A stretch of 34,944 nucleotides of DNA, from the NCBI GenBank assembly GCA_947573445.1, contig CANPFR010000017.1, forward strand, positions 1 to 34,944, written 5' to 3'. Below the pieces are notes generated by a model. The model had not been told where the DNA came from and ran no database searches. It saw only the letters and a list, made by a program, of their open reading frames with translations. A program made the position numbers and the translations under genes. Shown piece after piece: positions 17,203 to 26,130 of the stretch. Each line of letters starts with the position of its first letter. The stretch's first letter is position 1. Source of the stretch: an uncultured Clostridia bacterium (GTDB lineage: Bacteria > Bacillota > Clostridia > TANB77 > CAG-508).

Positions 17203-17901
17203 ATGAGTCTTTTAAAAACAAAACATGATATCATTGCCTATACTGTCGATAAAACCTCAAATTCCAGCCTTTATATCTCCATTCAAAATGGCGAAGTTAT
17301 CGTCAAAGCCCCTTGGTATTATACGCAAAAACAAATCCAAACCGTTGTCGAAGAAAAAAAGAATTGGATTTTAAAACATTTGAAAGAATATATCGAAGCA
17401 GAAACCATTCGCAAACAAAAAATCAATACCGAACCTGTTTTGGTTTTTGGAAAATCCTATGATGTCATCGTCAAATATGCAAACACCAAAAATCCTACTT
17501 TAAATTTACTAGAACGCTACATTGAAATTATTTTACCAGCCAAATATATCGATTTAAACAAAACCAAAATCATCCAAGCCACACTTTCCAAAATGTACAC
17601 CTCTATTGCCAAAAACGAAATTGAAACCATCATGGAAGACGCAAGACACCTACTTGGTTTTGCACCAGAAGATTTCCAAATCAAATCTTTAACCAATTGT
17701 TTGGCAAAATGCGTTAACCAAATCATCACCATTGACCCAGCCATTATGCAATATTCTCATGAAATGATTCGATTTATCATCATTCATGAGTTCTGCCATT
17801 TAAAATACAAAAATCACACCAAAGGTTTTTATGAACTGATGGAAAAATACATTTTCGACTATGAAAAAATTGCAAAACAAGTCGAAAAATTAAAGTTTTA
17901 A
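17203..17901 (+). CDS. YgjP-like M48-type metallopeptidase (DUF45)
   Basis: 232 residues of the YgjP/WLM-like zinc metalloprotease family. HEFCH is in IIIHEFCHLKYKNHTKGFYEL, giving two zinc histidines; the later LMEKY glutamate position also fits. The N-terminal half has the usual VRVKAPWYYTQKQIQ-like helix (here VIVKAPWYYTQKQIQ) and WILKHLKE. Odd: the segment that in most members reads RWGSC is replaced by TNCLAKCVNQ, so this is a divergent member. Cytoplasmic; function in this family is poorly known. Alone on the plus strand, convergent with cdaA. Confidence 0.75.
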   Translation: MSLLKTKHDIIAYTVDKTSNSSLYISIQNGEVIVKAPWYYTQKQIQTVVEEKKNWILKHLKEYIEAETIRKQKINTEPVLVFGKSYDVIVKYANTKNPTLNLLERYIEIILPAKYIDLNKTKIIQATLSKMYTSIAKNEIETIMEDARHLLGFAPEDFQIKSLTNCLAKCVNQIITIDPAIMQYSHEMIRFIIIHEFCHLKYKNHTKGFYELMEKYIFDYEKIAKQVEKLKF

Positions 17902-17926
17902 AAAATGGAAACTCCATTTTTTAAAA
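17896..17926. terminator. Bidirectional terminator between the YgjP-like gene and cdaA
   Basis: A perfect 14-pair stem TTTTAAAAAATGGA/TCCATTTTTTAAAA with an AAC loop, overlapping the plus-strand stop and lying 12 bases past the cdaA stop; A- and T-runs on both sides suit convergent genes. Confidence 0.85.
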
Positions 17927-17938
17927 CTTCTTTCTTTC

Positions 17939-18829
17939 CTATTCCTTTTCTTCTGGTTCTACTCTTTTTACCTTTTTGATAATTTTCTTTTTTGGTTTTG
18001 CTTTCACTTCTACCATTAAATTTTTAATCAAAATCTTTTTTAATACATCTTCTCTTACATCTGCGATCAAAGTTCCATCTTTGGCAATTGACACTTTCCC
18101 TGTTTCTTCCGAAACAACTACCACAATTGCATCTGACTCTTTTGAAATTCCAATTGCTGCTCGATGACGTGTTCCAAGCTCTCTTGCAATATCTTTATCA
18201 TCCGCTAATGGCAACATACAAGAAGCTGCAGCAATTTTATGATTGCTAATGACAACAGCCCCATCATGAAGTGGTGTTTTGGGCTCAAATATGTTAACCA
18301 ATAATTGAGGAGATATTTCCGAATTCATGATAATTCCTGTGTTTGTAATATCTTCGATTTTTATTTCTCTCTCAATTACAATTAAAGCCCCTGTACCCGT
18401 TTTAGACAGTTCCATAGCAGCAATTGCAATTTTATAAATATTTTCCTTAATTTTAGCATTCACATCTTGATCCATTCCAAAAAATTTACTAAACTTATTG
18501 GTTCCCAATTGCTCCAAAGCACGCCTTAATTCTGGCTGGAAAATAACAATCAACATAAAAACACCATACGTCATTACAGATGATAAAATATAATTTAGAA
18601 TTTTTAAACTCAATAAATCACTGATAAATGTCGCTAATATTAAAAATAAAATTCCCTTCAATAATTGCCAAGCACGTGTCCCTTTTAAAATTTGGAACAA
18701 TTTATACAGTAAAAACACAACAACCACAATATCTAAAACTGACATAATGAGTAAAAATGGTGTCTGGTATAACTGTTCTATGTACGCAACAATCACATTT
18801 TGATAAATGTTTTTCAAACTATTTAACAT
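17939..18829 (-). CDS. cdaA: Diadenylate cyclase CdaA (c-di-AMP synthase)
   Basis: 296 residues. Three N-terminal membrane helices (about 10-85) are followed by the DAC/DisA_N domain: TGALIVIERE, PLHDGAVVI and GTRHRAAIGIS, the DGA and RHR nucleotide-binding motifs. It makes c-di-AMP from two ATP at the membrane; c-di-AMP controls potassium and osmolyte uptake and wall homeostasis. The C-terminus is a long basic tail (VKAKPKKKIIKKVKRVEPEEKE). The usual partners cdaR and glmM are absent here; instead a 47-residue membrane protein and dapB precede it. Confidence 0.95.
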   Translation of the reverse strand: MLNSLKNIYQNVIVAYIEQLYQTPFLLIMSVLDIVVVVFLLYKLFQILKGTRAWQLLKGILFLILATFISDLLSLKILNYILSSVMTYGVFMLIVIFQPELRRALEQLGTNKFSKFFGMDQDVNAKIKENIYKIAIAAMELSKTGTGALIVIEREIKIEDITNTGIIMNSEISPQLLVNIFEPKTPLHDGAVVISNHKIAAASCMLPLADDKDIARELGTRHRAAIGISKESDAIVVVVSEETGKVSIAKDGTLIADVREDVLKKILIKNLMVEVKAKPKKKIIKKVKRVEPEEKE

Positions 18830-18842
18830 CTTTTTTCCCTTT

Positions 18843-18986
18843 CTAACCTTGCATTAAATAAAAAATTAAGGTTCCGCAAACTGAAAATAACATCAAAATA
18901 ACCATAATAATAGCAATGATTCTACCTGCTATTTTCATTTTATCAACTGGTTTTTTGTTTTTCTTAATTTTCTTTTCTTCTTCCAT
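18843..18986 (-). CDS. 47-residue single-pass membrane protein upstream of cdaA
   Basis: Short but well supported: ATG 18986 follows AAGGA, the stop is at 18843 and cdaA begins 14 bases further on. The N-terminal ~20 residues are strongly basic (MEEEKKIKKNKKPVDKMK) and residues ~22-45 are one hydrophobic helix ending at CGTLIFYLMQG. No family recognised. Position and tight spacing suggest co-expression with CdaA and possibly a regulatory or assembly role in place of CdaR; that is inference. CGG occurs only out of frame. Confidence 0.65.
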   Translation of the reverse strand: MEEEKKIKKNKKPVDKMKIAGRIIAIIMVILMLFSVCGTLIFYLMQG

Positions 18987-19033
18987 TTTTGATTCCTTTC
19001 TCATTTTTATCTAAATTTGATTTGTTACAAAAA

Positions 19034-19777
19034 TTATAGCATATCATTCATTTTGTATAAACCATTTTCTTTATGAAGCACAAATTCTGCTGCCTTTATC
19101 GCTCCTCTTGCAAACACACTTCTTGATGTACAATGATGCGTTATTTCAAAACTTTCATGGTCTCCAAAGAAAATAACGGAATGTTTACCAACCTCTGTTC
19201 CACCACGAATGGAATGAATCCCAATTTCCTTTTTGGTACGTTTTTCCCTTTTGGCATGTCTATTATATTCATAAGTCATTTCCTGTTGCAAAGCATCATT
19301 GATACTATCTGCTAGGATCAAAGCAGTTCCACTTGGGCTGTCAATTTTCCTATTATGGTGTGTTTCCACAATTTCAATATCTGAATTTTCCAGTTTTAAA
19401 GCCAGATCACTAACGATTTTAGCCATTAAATTGATTTCATATGACATATTAGCCGATTTAAAAATTGGCAACTTTTCTGCATCATGCTCAATTTTTTTCA
19501 TTTCTTTTTCTGAAAATCCTGTGGTAGCAATTACAATCGGAATATGCTGTTGTTTGGCAAATTCTAAAATTTCAAAAGTAGCCTTTGGAACTGAAAAATC
19601 AATAATCACATCTGGTAAGATATCAATATCCGCTATTTTTGTAAAAACTGGAAATGCATTATCTCCTGTATCAATTCGATCAACACCACACACAACATCC
19701 ATATCTTGTGCCATTTTGACCTCTTTAGCTACTTCTTGTCCCATTTTACCATTACACCCATTGATTAAAACTTTCAT
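19034..19777 (-). CDS. dapB: 4-Hydroxy-tetrahydrodipicolinate reductase
   Basis: 247 residues. N-terminal Rossmann motif INGCNGKMGQ, ATTGFS, the catalytic ETHHNRKIDSPSGTA and the C-terminal RSVFARGAIKAAEF. It reduces the DapA product with NAD(P)H in the diaminopimelate/lysine pathway, which also feeds dipicolinate for spores. Its start overlaps the end of the HD-domain gene by four bases, so they are translationally linked. Confidence 0.95.
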   Translation of the reverse strand: MKVLINGCNGKMGQEVAKEVKMAQDMDVVCGVDRIDTGDNAFPVFTKIADIDILPDVIIDFSVPKATFEILEFAKQQHIPIVIATTGFSEKEMKKIEHDAEKLPIFKSANMSYEINLMAKIVSDLALKLENSDIEIVETHHNRKIDSPSGTALILADSINDALQQEMTYEYNRHAKREKRTKKEIGIHSIRGGTEVGKHSVIFFGDHESFEITHHCTSRSVFARGAIKAAEFVLHKENGLYKMNDML

Positions 19778-20376
19778 TCATCTAACACTCCTTTCCCATT
19801 TCTTCTACTTTTCCTTAATTTTTTTGTATACTTTCTATATTTCAAATACCTCAAAAATTCTTTTGTAGCACAATATTTATCCACCAAAGTAACAATATAG
19901 CTTTCTGAAAACCTTGGAAGAGAAATCGTCAAAGGCCACATATGTTTTAAAATAATATCTTTTTCGACTTCATTCAATTCAAAATTTTCATTCGCATTGT
20001 TTAAAGCAATACGCGGGTGCCTATAGGCATGAAAACGCTTTTGCCCTTCGACGCCCTTGTTTCTCCAATCATAAAAATAAAAATCATGTAGCATAGCACC
20101 TCTTGTTGCTGAAATATAATCAAGCCCCAATTTTTTAGAAAGCACATACGTATAATAAGCCACTTCATAACAATGTTGATAACGCGAGCCTTTCATATGT
20201 TGTACATGTTCTTTTAAAGATACAACACTAGAATTTTCAGTAATATCTTTAATGATATCACGAAATTCTTGAATATTAATCTCCACCTTTTCAAGATGAC
20301 TGTTACTTTGCGGAATAAGCAGTGCCTTTTCCTCTTGCTTTCCTTCTTGGGGGCTCTTCTTTTCTTCTGAATTCAT
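19774..20376 (-). CDS. HD-domain phosphohydrolase-like protein
   Basis: 200 residues. The HD signature is visible: H in SRYQHCYEV, HD in RGAMLHDFYFYDW, a further H in AYRHPRIAL, H in ILKHMWPLT and D in VTLVDKYCA. This is close to a family of small HD hydrolases common in gut Clostridia, often annotated only as HD-domain protein; the substrate (nucleotide or phosphate ester) is not known. The N-terminal ~30 residues are low-complexity and charged, the C-terminal ~25 very basic. It sits between dapA (14 bases) and dapB (4-base overlap). Confidence 0.8.
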   Translation of the reverse strand: MNSEEKKSPQEGKQEEKALLIPQSNSHLEKVEINIQEFRDIIKDITENSSVVSLKEHVQHMKGSRYQHCYEVAYYTYVLSKKLGLDYISATRGAMLHDFYFYDWRNKGVEGQKRFHAYRHPRIALNNANENFELNEVEKDIILKHMWPLTISLPRFSESYIVTLVDKYCATKEFLRYLKYRKYTKKLRKSRRNGKGVLDE

Positions 20377-20390
20377 TTAAAATAAACTCC

Positions 20391-21275
20391 TTACTGTTTT
20401 GTTAATTTTTGAATTTCTTTTTTTAATAAAACTTGCTTTTCCTCACTCATTTCAATAAGCGGAAGCCTTGGAATTCCTGCTTTATAGCCAATCATATTAC
20501 AAGCTGCTTTAACCGGAATTGGATTGACTTCTGAAAACAACGCCTGAATAAGTGGAATCGCTTTGATTTGTGCCTCTGTTGCCTTTTCTACTTGGTGATG
20601 AAAAAAATCATCTACCATTGTATGTACAAATTCTGGCATAATATTAGAAAGTACAGAAATAACACCAATTCCGCCCAGTGATAAAACTGGTAAAATTTGA
20701 TCATCATTCCCTGAATAGATTTTGAGTTCCTCTCCACAAAGATGTGCTATTTCTGCCACTTGCGATAAATTTCCACTTGCTTCTTTTATTGCAACAATAT
20801 TTTTTATTTGGGCAAGTTCTTGGCAAGTTTTTGGCAAAATATTAACACCTGTTCTACCTGGTACATTATACAAAATAATTGGCAATTTCGTCTCTTTGGC
20901 AATTGCTTTATAATGAGCAATTAAACCTGCTTGAGTTGTTTTATTGTAATATGGTGTCACAAGCAATACGCCATCTGTGCCAATGCTTTCTGCATATTTT
21001 GTCATTTCAATCGCTGATTTCGTGCAGTTTCCACCCGTTCCAGCAATGACTGGAATACGTTTATGTACGGTTTCCACTGCAAACTTTATCGTTTGTTTCC
21101 TTTCCTCTACTGTCATCGTAGAAGATTCGCCAGTCGTTCCACAAACAATCAGTGCATCTACGTGATTTGCAATTTGGTCTTCGATTAATTTTTTGAATTC
21201 TTCAAAATTCACACCATCTTCTGTAAATGGCGTAATAATAGCTGTTCCACAGCCTTTAAATAATATTTTTTTCAT
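20391..21275 (-). CDS. dapA: 4-Hydroxy-tetrahydrodipicolinate synthase
   Basis: 294 residues, a TIM-barrel aldolase: GTTGESSTMT, the catalytic tyrosine in YYNKTTQAG and YNVPGRTGVNI, and the Schiff-base lysine in IVAIKEASGN. Condenses pyruvate with aspartate semialdehyde, the first step of the lysine/diaminopimelate branch. Its promoter is at 21361-21333; it heads the dapA-HD-dapB unit, which may continue into the 47-residue gene and cdaA. Confidence 0.96.
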   Translation of the reverse strand: MKKILFKGCGTAIITPFTEDGVNFEEFKKLIEDQIANHVDALIVCGTTGESSTMTVEERKQTIKFAVETVHKRIPVIAGTGGNCTKSAIEMTKYAESIGTDGVLLVTPYYNKTTQAGLIAHYKAIAKETKLPIILYNVPGRTGVNILPKTCQELAQIKNIVAIKEASGNLSQVAEIAHLCGEELKIYSGNDDQILPVLSLGGIGVISVLSNIMPEFVHTMVDDFFHHQVEKATEAQIKAIPLIQALFSEVNPIPVKAACNMIGYKAGIPRLPLIEMSEEKQVLLKKEIQKLTKQ

Positions 21276-21332
21276 CCCATCACCTCATGGTTTTTAGGTA
21301 GCGAAATGGTTAATTAACACATTTCTTTTCTT

Positions 21333-21361
21333 ATTATATGCCAAATGAAAAAAAAAATCAA
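21333..21361 (-). promoter_or_regulatory. Promoter of dapA
   Basis: TTGATT (21361-21356), 17-base spacer with eight Ts, TATAAT (21338-21333). The -35 box is the foot of the upstream terminator stem. Confidence 0.7.
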
Positions 21362-21390
21362 TTAAAAATGATAACAATTTTTAATTGATT
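21356..21390 (-). terminator. Terminator of the Bce-type transporter operon
   Basis: On the minus strand a perfect 14-pair stem AATCAATTAAAAAT/ATTTTTAATTGATT with a seven-base loop, then a run of Ts. It starts about 17 bases after the permease stop. Confidence 0.85.
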
Positions 21391-21406
21391 TAAAAAAATT
21401 AATTTT

Positions 21407-23438
21407 TTACTGATTTCCATTTATATTTCTCTCAAATTGCACATCTGTTGCCACAAAATAAATACCATACACTAAAATAAATAATCCAATTACGATTAGC
21501 ATATTTTTCAAAATTTCTTGTACTGTTATAGCAATCAAAAAAATCTGCCCAACAATTAGCACTACTGGAAAGCTAAGCAAAATTGGAATTAACATTGGTA
21601 AACAGAAATAAAATAACAATTGTTGCAAAATCGTTCGATTCATTTCTCGTTCTTCCATCCCCAATTTTTTTAGCAATTCATAACGATACTTATATTTCTC
21701 AGAATCACTCAATTGTTGAATCGACAAAATCGTTGCTGTTACCATAACAAAAATCAAAGCAATATAAAATGCCAAAAAAGATATAATTGTATAAGAAGAT
21801 TTGATAACTGTCATTCTTTTTCCTCTTGTGCTAACATTTCCTAGCATTATATTCATCTTATAGGTTTGTTCTGTCCCATCAATTACAGCTGTTTGTTCAA
21901 TTTCATCAAACAAAATATAGTTCGATAATGCTTCATAAAATGCTTCTGTTGTTGGTTCTTTGGTTTGGGCAACTAATTTGTAATTATCCTGATAATGACG
22001 GCTTTCCACTTTAAAATCCATTGCCTTAATTGTTTCCAACAAACTATCTGGAACAACAAAACAATACGTGTCACCATTAAAACCAATTTGAGCAAAATGC
22101 TCACTTTTGATTTCTTTCACCATAACTTGTTTTCCCACAAGCTCAATTGTATTTTGCTTTTTGCTATACTCTCTAAAACAATTCTCAACTGTTTTCATAC
22201 ACTGAATGATAACTTGATTCTCTTCTAATAACACGCTTTCATATCCGAAGCATTTCTCGTAAACGATTGTAATCGGTTAATCCCAAAACATAATCAAACT
22301 CTTCATATCCTCTTCCCTCAAACATAGTCCCTTCAAAAGCCTTATCAATCTCTGTTTTAGGAATATTATACAGACGATATTCATACATATCAGTTACTGT
22401 AGTGTTTTTCTCCATAAATTCTTTGTATTTTGAAAAATCAGGATCCACACTTCCAATCATAATCTCAAAAGGATATCCCATTTCAATCTCATTATTCAAC
22501 AAACCATTCATCATCAATGCCACATTCCCACCAATCATAATAAAAGCAAATAACATAGCAATTGTGCCCAATGTAACACTCATGGTATTGATTTTAGAAG
22601 TCAAATTACGGAATAAAAATAAATGATTTTTTTTGTATTTTCTTCTCTTATTTTCCAAATAATATTTCACAATAAAACGAGAAACACTACCATAAAATAA
22701 GTAAATTGCAACAATCCATTGTACAACTGCAAATATCGTTTTTTTCCCATTCATCGTTTGTGCATTCAAAAAATCCAGGCTCAATGTCCACAAACCTGTG
22801 AAAAATAACAAAATGGAAACCATCCACAAAAACACATTTCCTTTCATGCTTTTAATCTGATTATTTTCATTTTGTTTATCTGCATACAATAAATCATACA
22901 CTTTCGTTTTCTTGATTTTTCTTCTACTATTCAATAACACCAATAAAAAGATTCCAAAAAAACAACCTGCTGTGATGCCAACCGCTTTCCAGTCAAATGC
23001 AATCACAATTTGATAAGGTTGTGCAAAAATATTCATAATAATACTGGAAAACACTTGATATATAAAAATTCCCAAAAATGTTCCAACAACAAATGCAATC
23101 AAACCAATCATCAAATTTTCGATGGTGAACATATTGGCAATATCCTTCTTTTCAATCCCCAAAATCTGATAAGTTCCAAATTCTTTGCTTCGTTTTTCCA
23201 ACATAAATTTCATGGTATAATTAATCAACCAAACCATGACAAAAACAATCACTAGATTAATCCCAATAATCGCTTTGGAAAAATTCGTCATACTATTCGA
23301 AAGCTCTGCAATGTCCTCTGAAACAGCAATCGAATTAAAACTAAAAAGCAAAGCAACCACCAGCAGAATGGTAATAAAATAAATCACATAATCTTTGGCT
23401 TGCCTTTTGGCATTTCGAAACGATAATTTACCTAACAT
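21407..23438 (-). CDS. BceB-type ABC transporter permease, read through a +1 frameshift at CGG
   Basis: 676 residues after one shift, the usual size of Bce/Bra-type permeases (ten helices with a large external domain). The N-terminal frame has MLGKLSFRNAKRQAKDYVIYF, FtsX-like helices and most of the external domain; frame 0 ends NRLREMLRI. At 22247-22245 the codons are ATG CTT CGG ATA TGA; reading CTT-(C)GGA-TAT gives REMLGYESVLLEENQVI, as expected for the family, and runs through the last four helices to 21407. ATG 23438 after GGAGG is the likely start, overlapping the ATPase gene by 11 bases. It probably detects and removes cell-wall-active peptides (bacitracin or nisin type) with its ATPase and signals to the sensor kinase upstream. 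Confidence 0.88.
22245..22247 (-). other. In-frame CGG with +1 shift in the Bce-type permease gene
   Basis: GAA ATG CTT CGG ATA TGA; frame 0 stops one codon later, the +1 frame continues for 275 more codons of permease. Only in-frame CGG in the gene. Confidence 0.85.
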
Positions 23439-24201
23439 CTTTCGTCTCACCTCCCAAAAGTGCTAATACATCTAAGATTTCATGGTAAAACTCTTTTCTT
23501 TCTCGCTCCCCTTTTTCTATTTTGTTAAAAATTCTGCCATCTTTTAAAAACAAAATTTTCTGGCAATAACTAGCAGACAATGGGTCATGTGTTACCATTA
23601 AAATCGTCGCTTTCATATTTTGATTCATGTCTTCCAACATTTCTAGTAATTGTCTGGCTGATTTCGAATCTAGACTTCCTGTTGGTTCATCTGCCAAAAT
23701 GATTTTAGGATGATTCACAATCGCACGACAAGAAGCACATCTTTGTTTTTGCCCACCAGAAACTTGATAAGGATATTTATTTAAAATTTCTGTAATTCCT
23801 AATTTTTGTGCCATTTCTAAAATACGTTCATCAATTTCTTTTTCTGGTACTTGATTAATGGTCAAAATCAAAGCAATATTTTCTTCAATGGTCAAAGTAT
23901 CCAATAAATTAAAATCCTGAAAAATAAAGCCCAAATTTTCCCTTCGAAACTTGGCAATCTCTTCTTCTTTAATTTCTGTAATATCCTGATTGTTCAAATA
24001 AATATGACCACTACTAACTGTATCAATTGTAGAAATACAATTCAAAAGTGTAGTTTTACCACTTCCGCTAGCCCCCATAATACCAATAAACTCGCCTTCT
24101 TCAACATCAAAACTGATATCATCAATGGCTTTTGCTAAATTATCCTTATTTCCATAATATTTCTGGATTTGCTCCACTTTCAATATTTTTTTCAAAATCA
24201 T
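23428..24201 (-). CDS. BceA-type ABC transporter ATPase
   Basis: About 257 residues. Walker A GASGSGKTTLLN, Q-loop IFQDFNLL, signature VSGGQKQRCASCRAI, Walker B IILADEPTGSLD and the H-loop MVTHD are all present. Belongs to the MacB/LolD/BceA type that serves FtsX-like permeases. ATG 24201 is chosen over the in-frame TTG at 24204 because of the AAGGAGGAG just before. Promoter and operator lie 40-110 bases upstream. Confidence 0.93.
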   Translation of the reverse strand: MILKKILKVEQIQKYYGNKDNLAKAIDDISFDVEEGEFIGIMGASGSGKTTLLNCISTIDTVSSGHIYLNNQDITEIKEEEIAKFRRENLGFIFQDFNLLDTLTIEENIALILTINQVPEKEIDERILEMAQKLGITEILNKYPYQVSGGQKQRCASCRAIVNHPKIILADEPTGSLDSKSARQLLEMLEDMNQNMKATILMVTHDPLSASYCQKILFLKDGRIFNKIEKGERERKEFYHEILDVLALLGGETKDVR

Positions 24202-24241
24202 CAACTCCTCCTTAAATTTCCCATTCCTAATGGTTAATTTA

Positions 24242-24308
24242 AGTATATCCTGTTCCAGATGGGTTTTGTATAGAAATCGTTTGCTTTTATCTTACAATTT
24301 TGTAAGAT
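24242..24308 (-). promoter_or_regulatory. Bce-type regulated promoter with TTACA-N4-TGTAA operator
   Basis: A 20-base palindrome (24308-24289) ATCTTACAA-AA-TTGTAAGAT contains TTACA-N4-TGTAA, the form known for BceR-like regulators. About 42 bases downstream on the minus strand lies a -10 box TATACT (24247-24242) with no good -35, as expected for an activated promoter. It drives the ATPase and permease; the regulator is encoded 1.2 kb away. Confidence 0.8.
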
Positions 24309-24320
24309 TCCAAAAAACGC

Positions 24321-24426
24321 ATTTTAAGGCCTCTTTTTTAAAAAAAGAATGATAAATGACTATTTTTTCAAAATAATCATTCAAAAGTGCTTTATTTTGT
24401 TTCTCAGGTGCATAAAAACATAAGGT
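24321..24426 (-). repeat. Dispersed intergenic repeat, copy C (inverted)
   Basis: On the minus strand it begins CACCTTATGTTTTTAT and ends GGCCTTAAAAT, with AAAGCACTTTTG and TAGTCATTT between, in the same order as copies A and B. It lies directly upstream of the Bce operator, again next to a promoter. Confidence 0.5.
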
Positions 24427-24441
24427 GTGAAGAAAATCAAT

Positions 24442-25456
24442 TTATTTTTCTAACATTTTTTGATTTTTGGGAATCCAAATCGTCATCTTCGTAAACTCAT
24501 TTTCTTTGCTTTCCGCTTCTAGTTCCATACCTAATTCTTGGCATAATCTTTTGCATAAATAAAGTCCAATTCCAGTCGATTTTTTCTGCCTTCTGCCATT
24601 GGTTCCTGTAAAACCTTTTTCAAAAACACGGTCAATTTCACTGGATTTGATTCCAATACCATTATCCTTAATGCTTAATGTTACATTTTCCTTATATTGT
24701 TTTATCTCAATTTTAATTTCTGGATTATTTTGTGCTTTATATTGAATACTGTTTATCATCATTTGATTCAATATAAATGCAAGCCATTTTTCATCAGTAT
24801 AAGCCGTCATTTTGACATCTTCCATTTCCACTTTCATCTGATTTTGAATCATGATTTTTTTGTTTCTAGCAAGTACATTTTTCACAATTTCAGTTAAGTT
24901 TACTTCTCGAATCATAAAATCATTCGAAACTTGTCCGAAGTCTTGCATAAAACAATGCTTGTTCAACATAATTGTTGATTTCTTCCATTTCATCCTCAAT
25001 TTTTTGTGTCACTTCCAATTTATGATTTTCACACAATAATTTAACAGACGTAATCGGAATTTTAATTTCATGCACCCAACTTTCAATATATTCTTGATAG
25101 GATTTTTGGGCTGTTCTTGCTTTCACTACATTTTCAAGCATGGATTTATTAGCCCTTTTCAAGATGTGAAAATATGCCAAATTCTCTTCTCTTCTCGGCT
25201 TTTCCATAATTTCAGAAATGAGATACTTTTCCTGCAAAGCATCCATATTTTTTTCAATCATTTGAAAATATCTGTTTTTCAACCAAAAATCCACCAAAAA
25301 ACCAAGCCCAAAAAAACTACTTGAAATCAAAACCACAATCCAAACTATATTTGCATTAACAACCATTGCCTTCAAATAACTCACAATTAGCAGAATACAT
25401 ACCACAAATGCCAATATGTAATTGATTTTATCTTTCACATATTTGCTAAATCTCAT
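24442..25456 (-). CDS. BceS-type intramembrane-sensing histidine kinase, read through a +1 frameshift at CGG
   Basis: 337 residues after one shift, the length of BceS-like kinases: two N-terminal helices with almost no external loop (about 13-33 and 38-57), an H-box ESWVHEIKIPITS, then DNGIGIKSSEIDRVFEKGFTG and STGIGLYLCKRL (G-boxes). Frame 0 ends YARLRTSFE; the codons are AGA CTT CGG ACA AGT (24937-24935). Reading CTT-(C)GGA-CAA-GTT gives YARLGQVSNDF and continues into the ATP-binding domain. ATG 25456 overlaps the regulator's TGA (ATGA). In such systems the kinase is switched by the partner ABC permease. Confidence 0.9.
24935..24937 (-). other. In-frame CGG with +1 shift in the Bce-type kinase gene
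   Basis: GCA AGA CTT CGG ACA AGT TTC GAA TGA; frame 0 stops after five more codons, the +1 frame supplies the rest of the dimerisation and ATPase domains. Only in-frame CGG in the gene. Confidence 0.85.
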
Positions 25457-26121
25457 ATTTTATATCCCTGTCCTCTCTTGGTTTGAATAAAATCTTCGAT
25501 GCCCAATTCCTTCAATTTTTCACGTAACCTCGTTACAATCACACTTAAACTGTTATCATCTGCATATACACCATTATCCCAAAGAAAATCTATAACCTCT
25601 GCTCTTGAGACAATTCTATCTTGATTGGAAAAAAGGAAATGCAGTGTTTTTAATTCTGTTTTGGTAAGTTCCATTTCCTTTTCTTGATACATAATAGACG
25701 ACTTTAAAACATCCAACCTAATTCCTTTATACTCTATTTTATGTTCTTTCTCTTCTTTGGTATACATTCGATTAAGCAAATTTTGAATCCTAGCAAGTAA
25801 AATTGGTACATTATATGGTTTTTCAATATAATCATCTCCCCCTAATGCCAAACCTTTTAACTCATCCATGGAACTGGCTTTGCTTGTTACAAATATAATC
25901 GGAATTTTAGATTTTGCCCTTATTTTACGACAAATCTCATACCCATTCAAACCTGGTAAATTGATATCCAAAAGTACTAAATGAACTGGCTCAGCTAATA
26001 TTCTATCCACTATGTACTCAAATTCCGCAATTACTTTGACAGTATATCCACTATTTTCTAATAATATTTTCAATTCTTCTCGGATTTCTGGATCATCCTC
26101 TACAATCGTAATGTGAAACAT
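25453..26121 (-). CDS. BceR-type response regulator (OmpR/PhoB family)
   Basis: 222 residues. Receiver: acidic pair EDD near the start, phosphorylated aspartate in LVLLDINLPG, VTSKAS and the KPYNVPIL lysine; the C-terminal winged-helix has ELTKTELKTLHFL and VTRLREKL. It should bind the TTACA-N4-TGTAA site before the ATPase gene. AAGGAGG precedes ATG 26121; four-base overlap with the kinase. Confidence 0.93.
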   Translation of the reverse strand: MFHITIVEDDPEIREELKILLENSGYTVKVIAEFEYIVDRILAEPVHLVLLDINLPGLNGYEICRKIRAKSKIPIIFVTSKASSMDELKGLALGGDDYIEKPYNVPILLARIQNLLNRMYTKEEKEHKIEYKGIRLDVLKSSIMYQEKEMELTKTELKTLHFLFSNQDRIVSRAEVIDFLWDNGVYADDNSLSVIVTRLREKLKELGIEDFIQTKRGQGYKI

Positions 26122-26130
26122 ATTTCCTCC

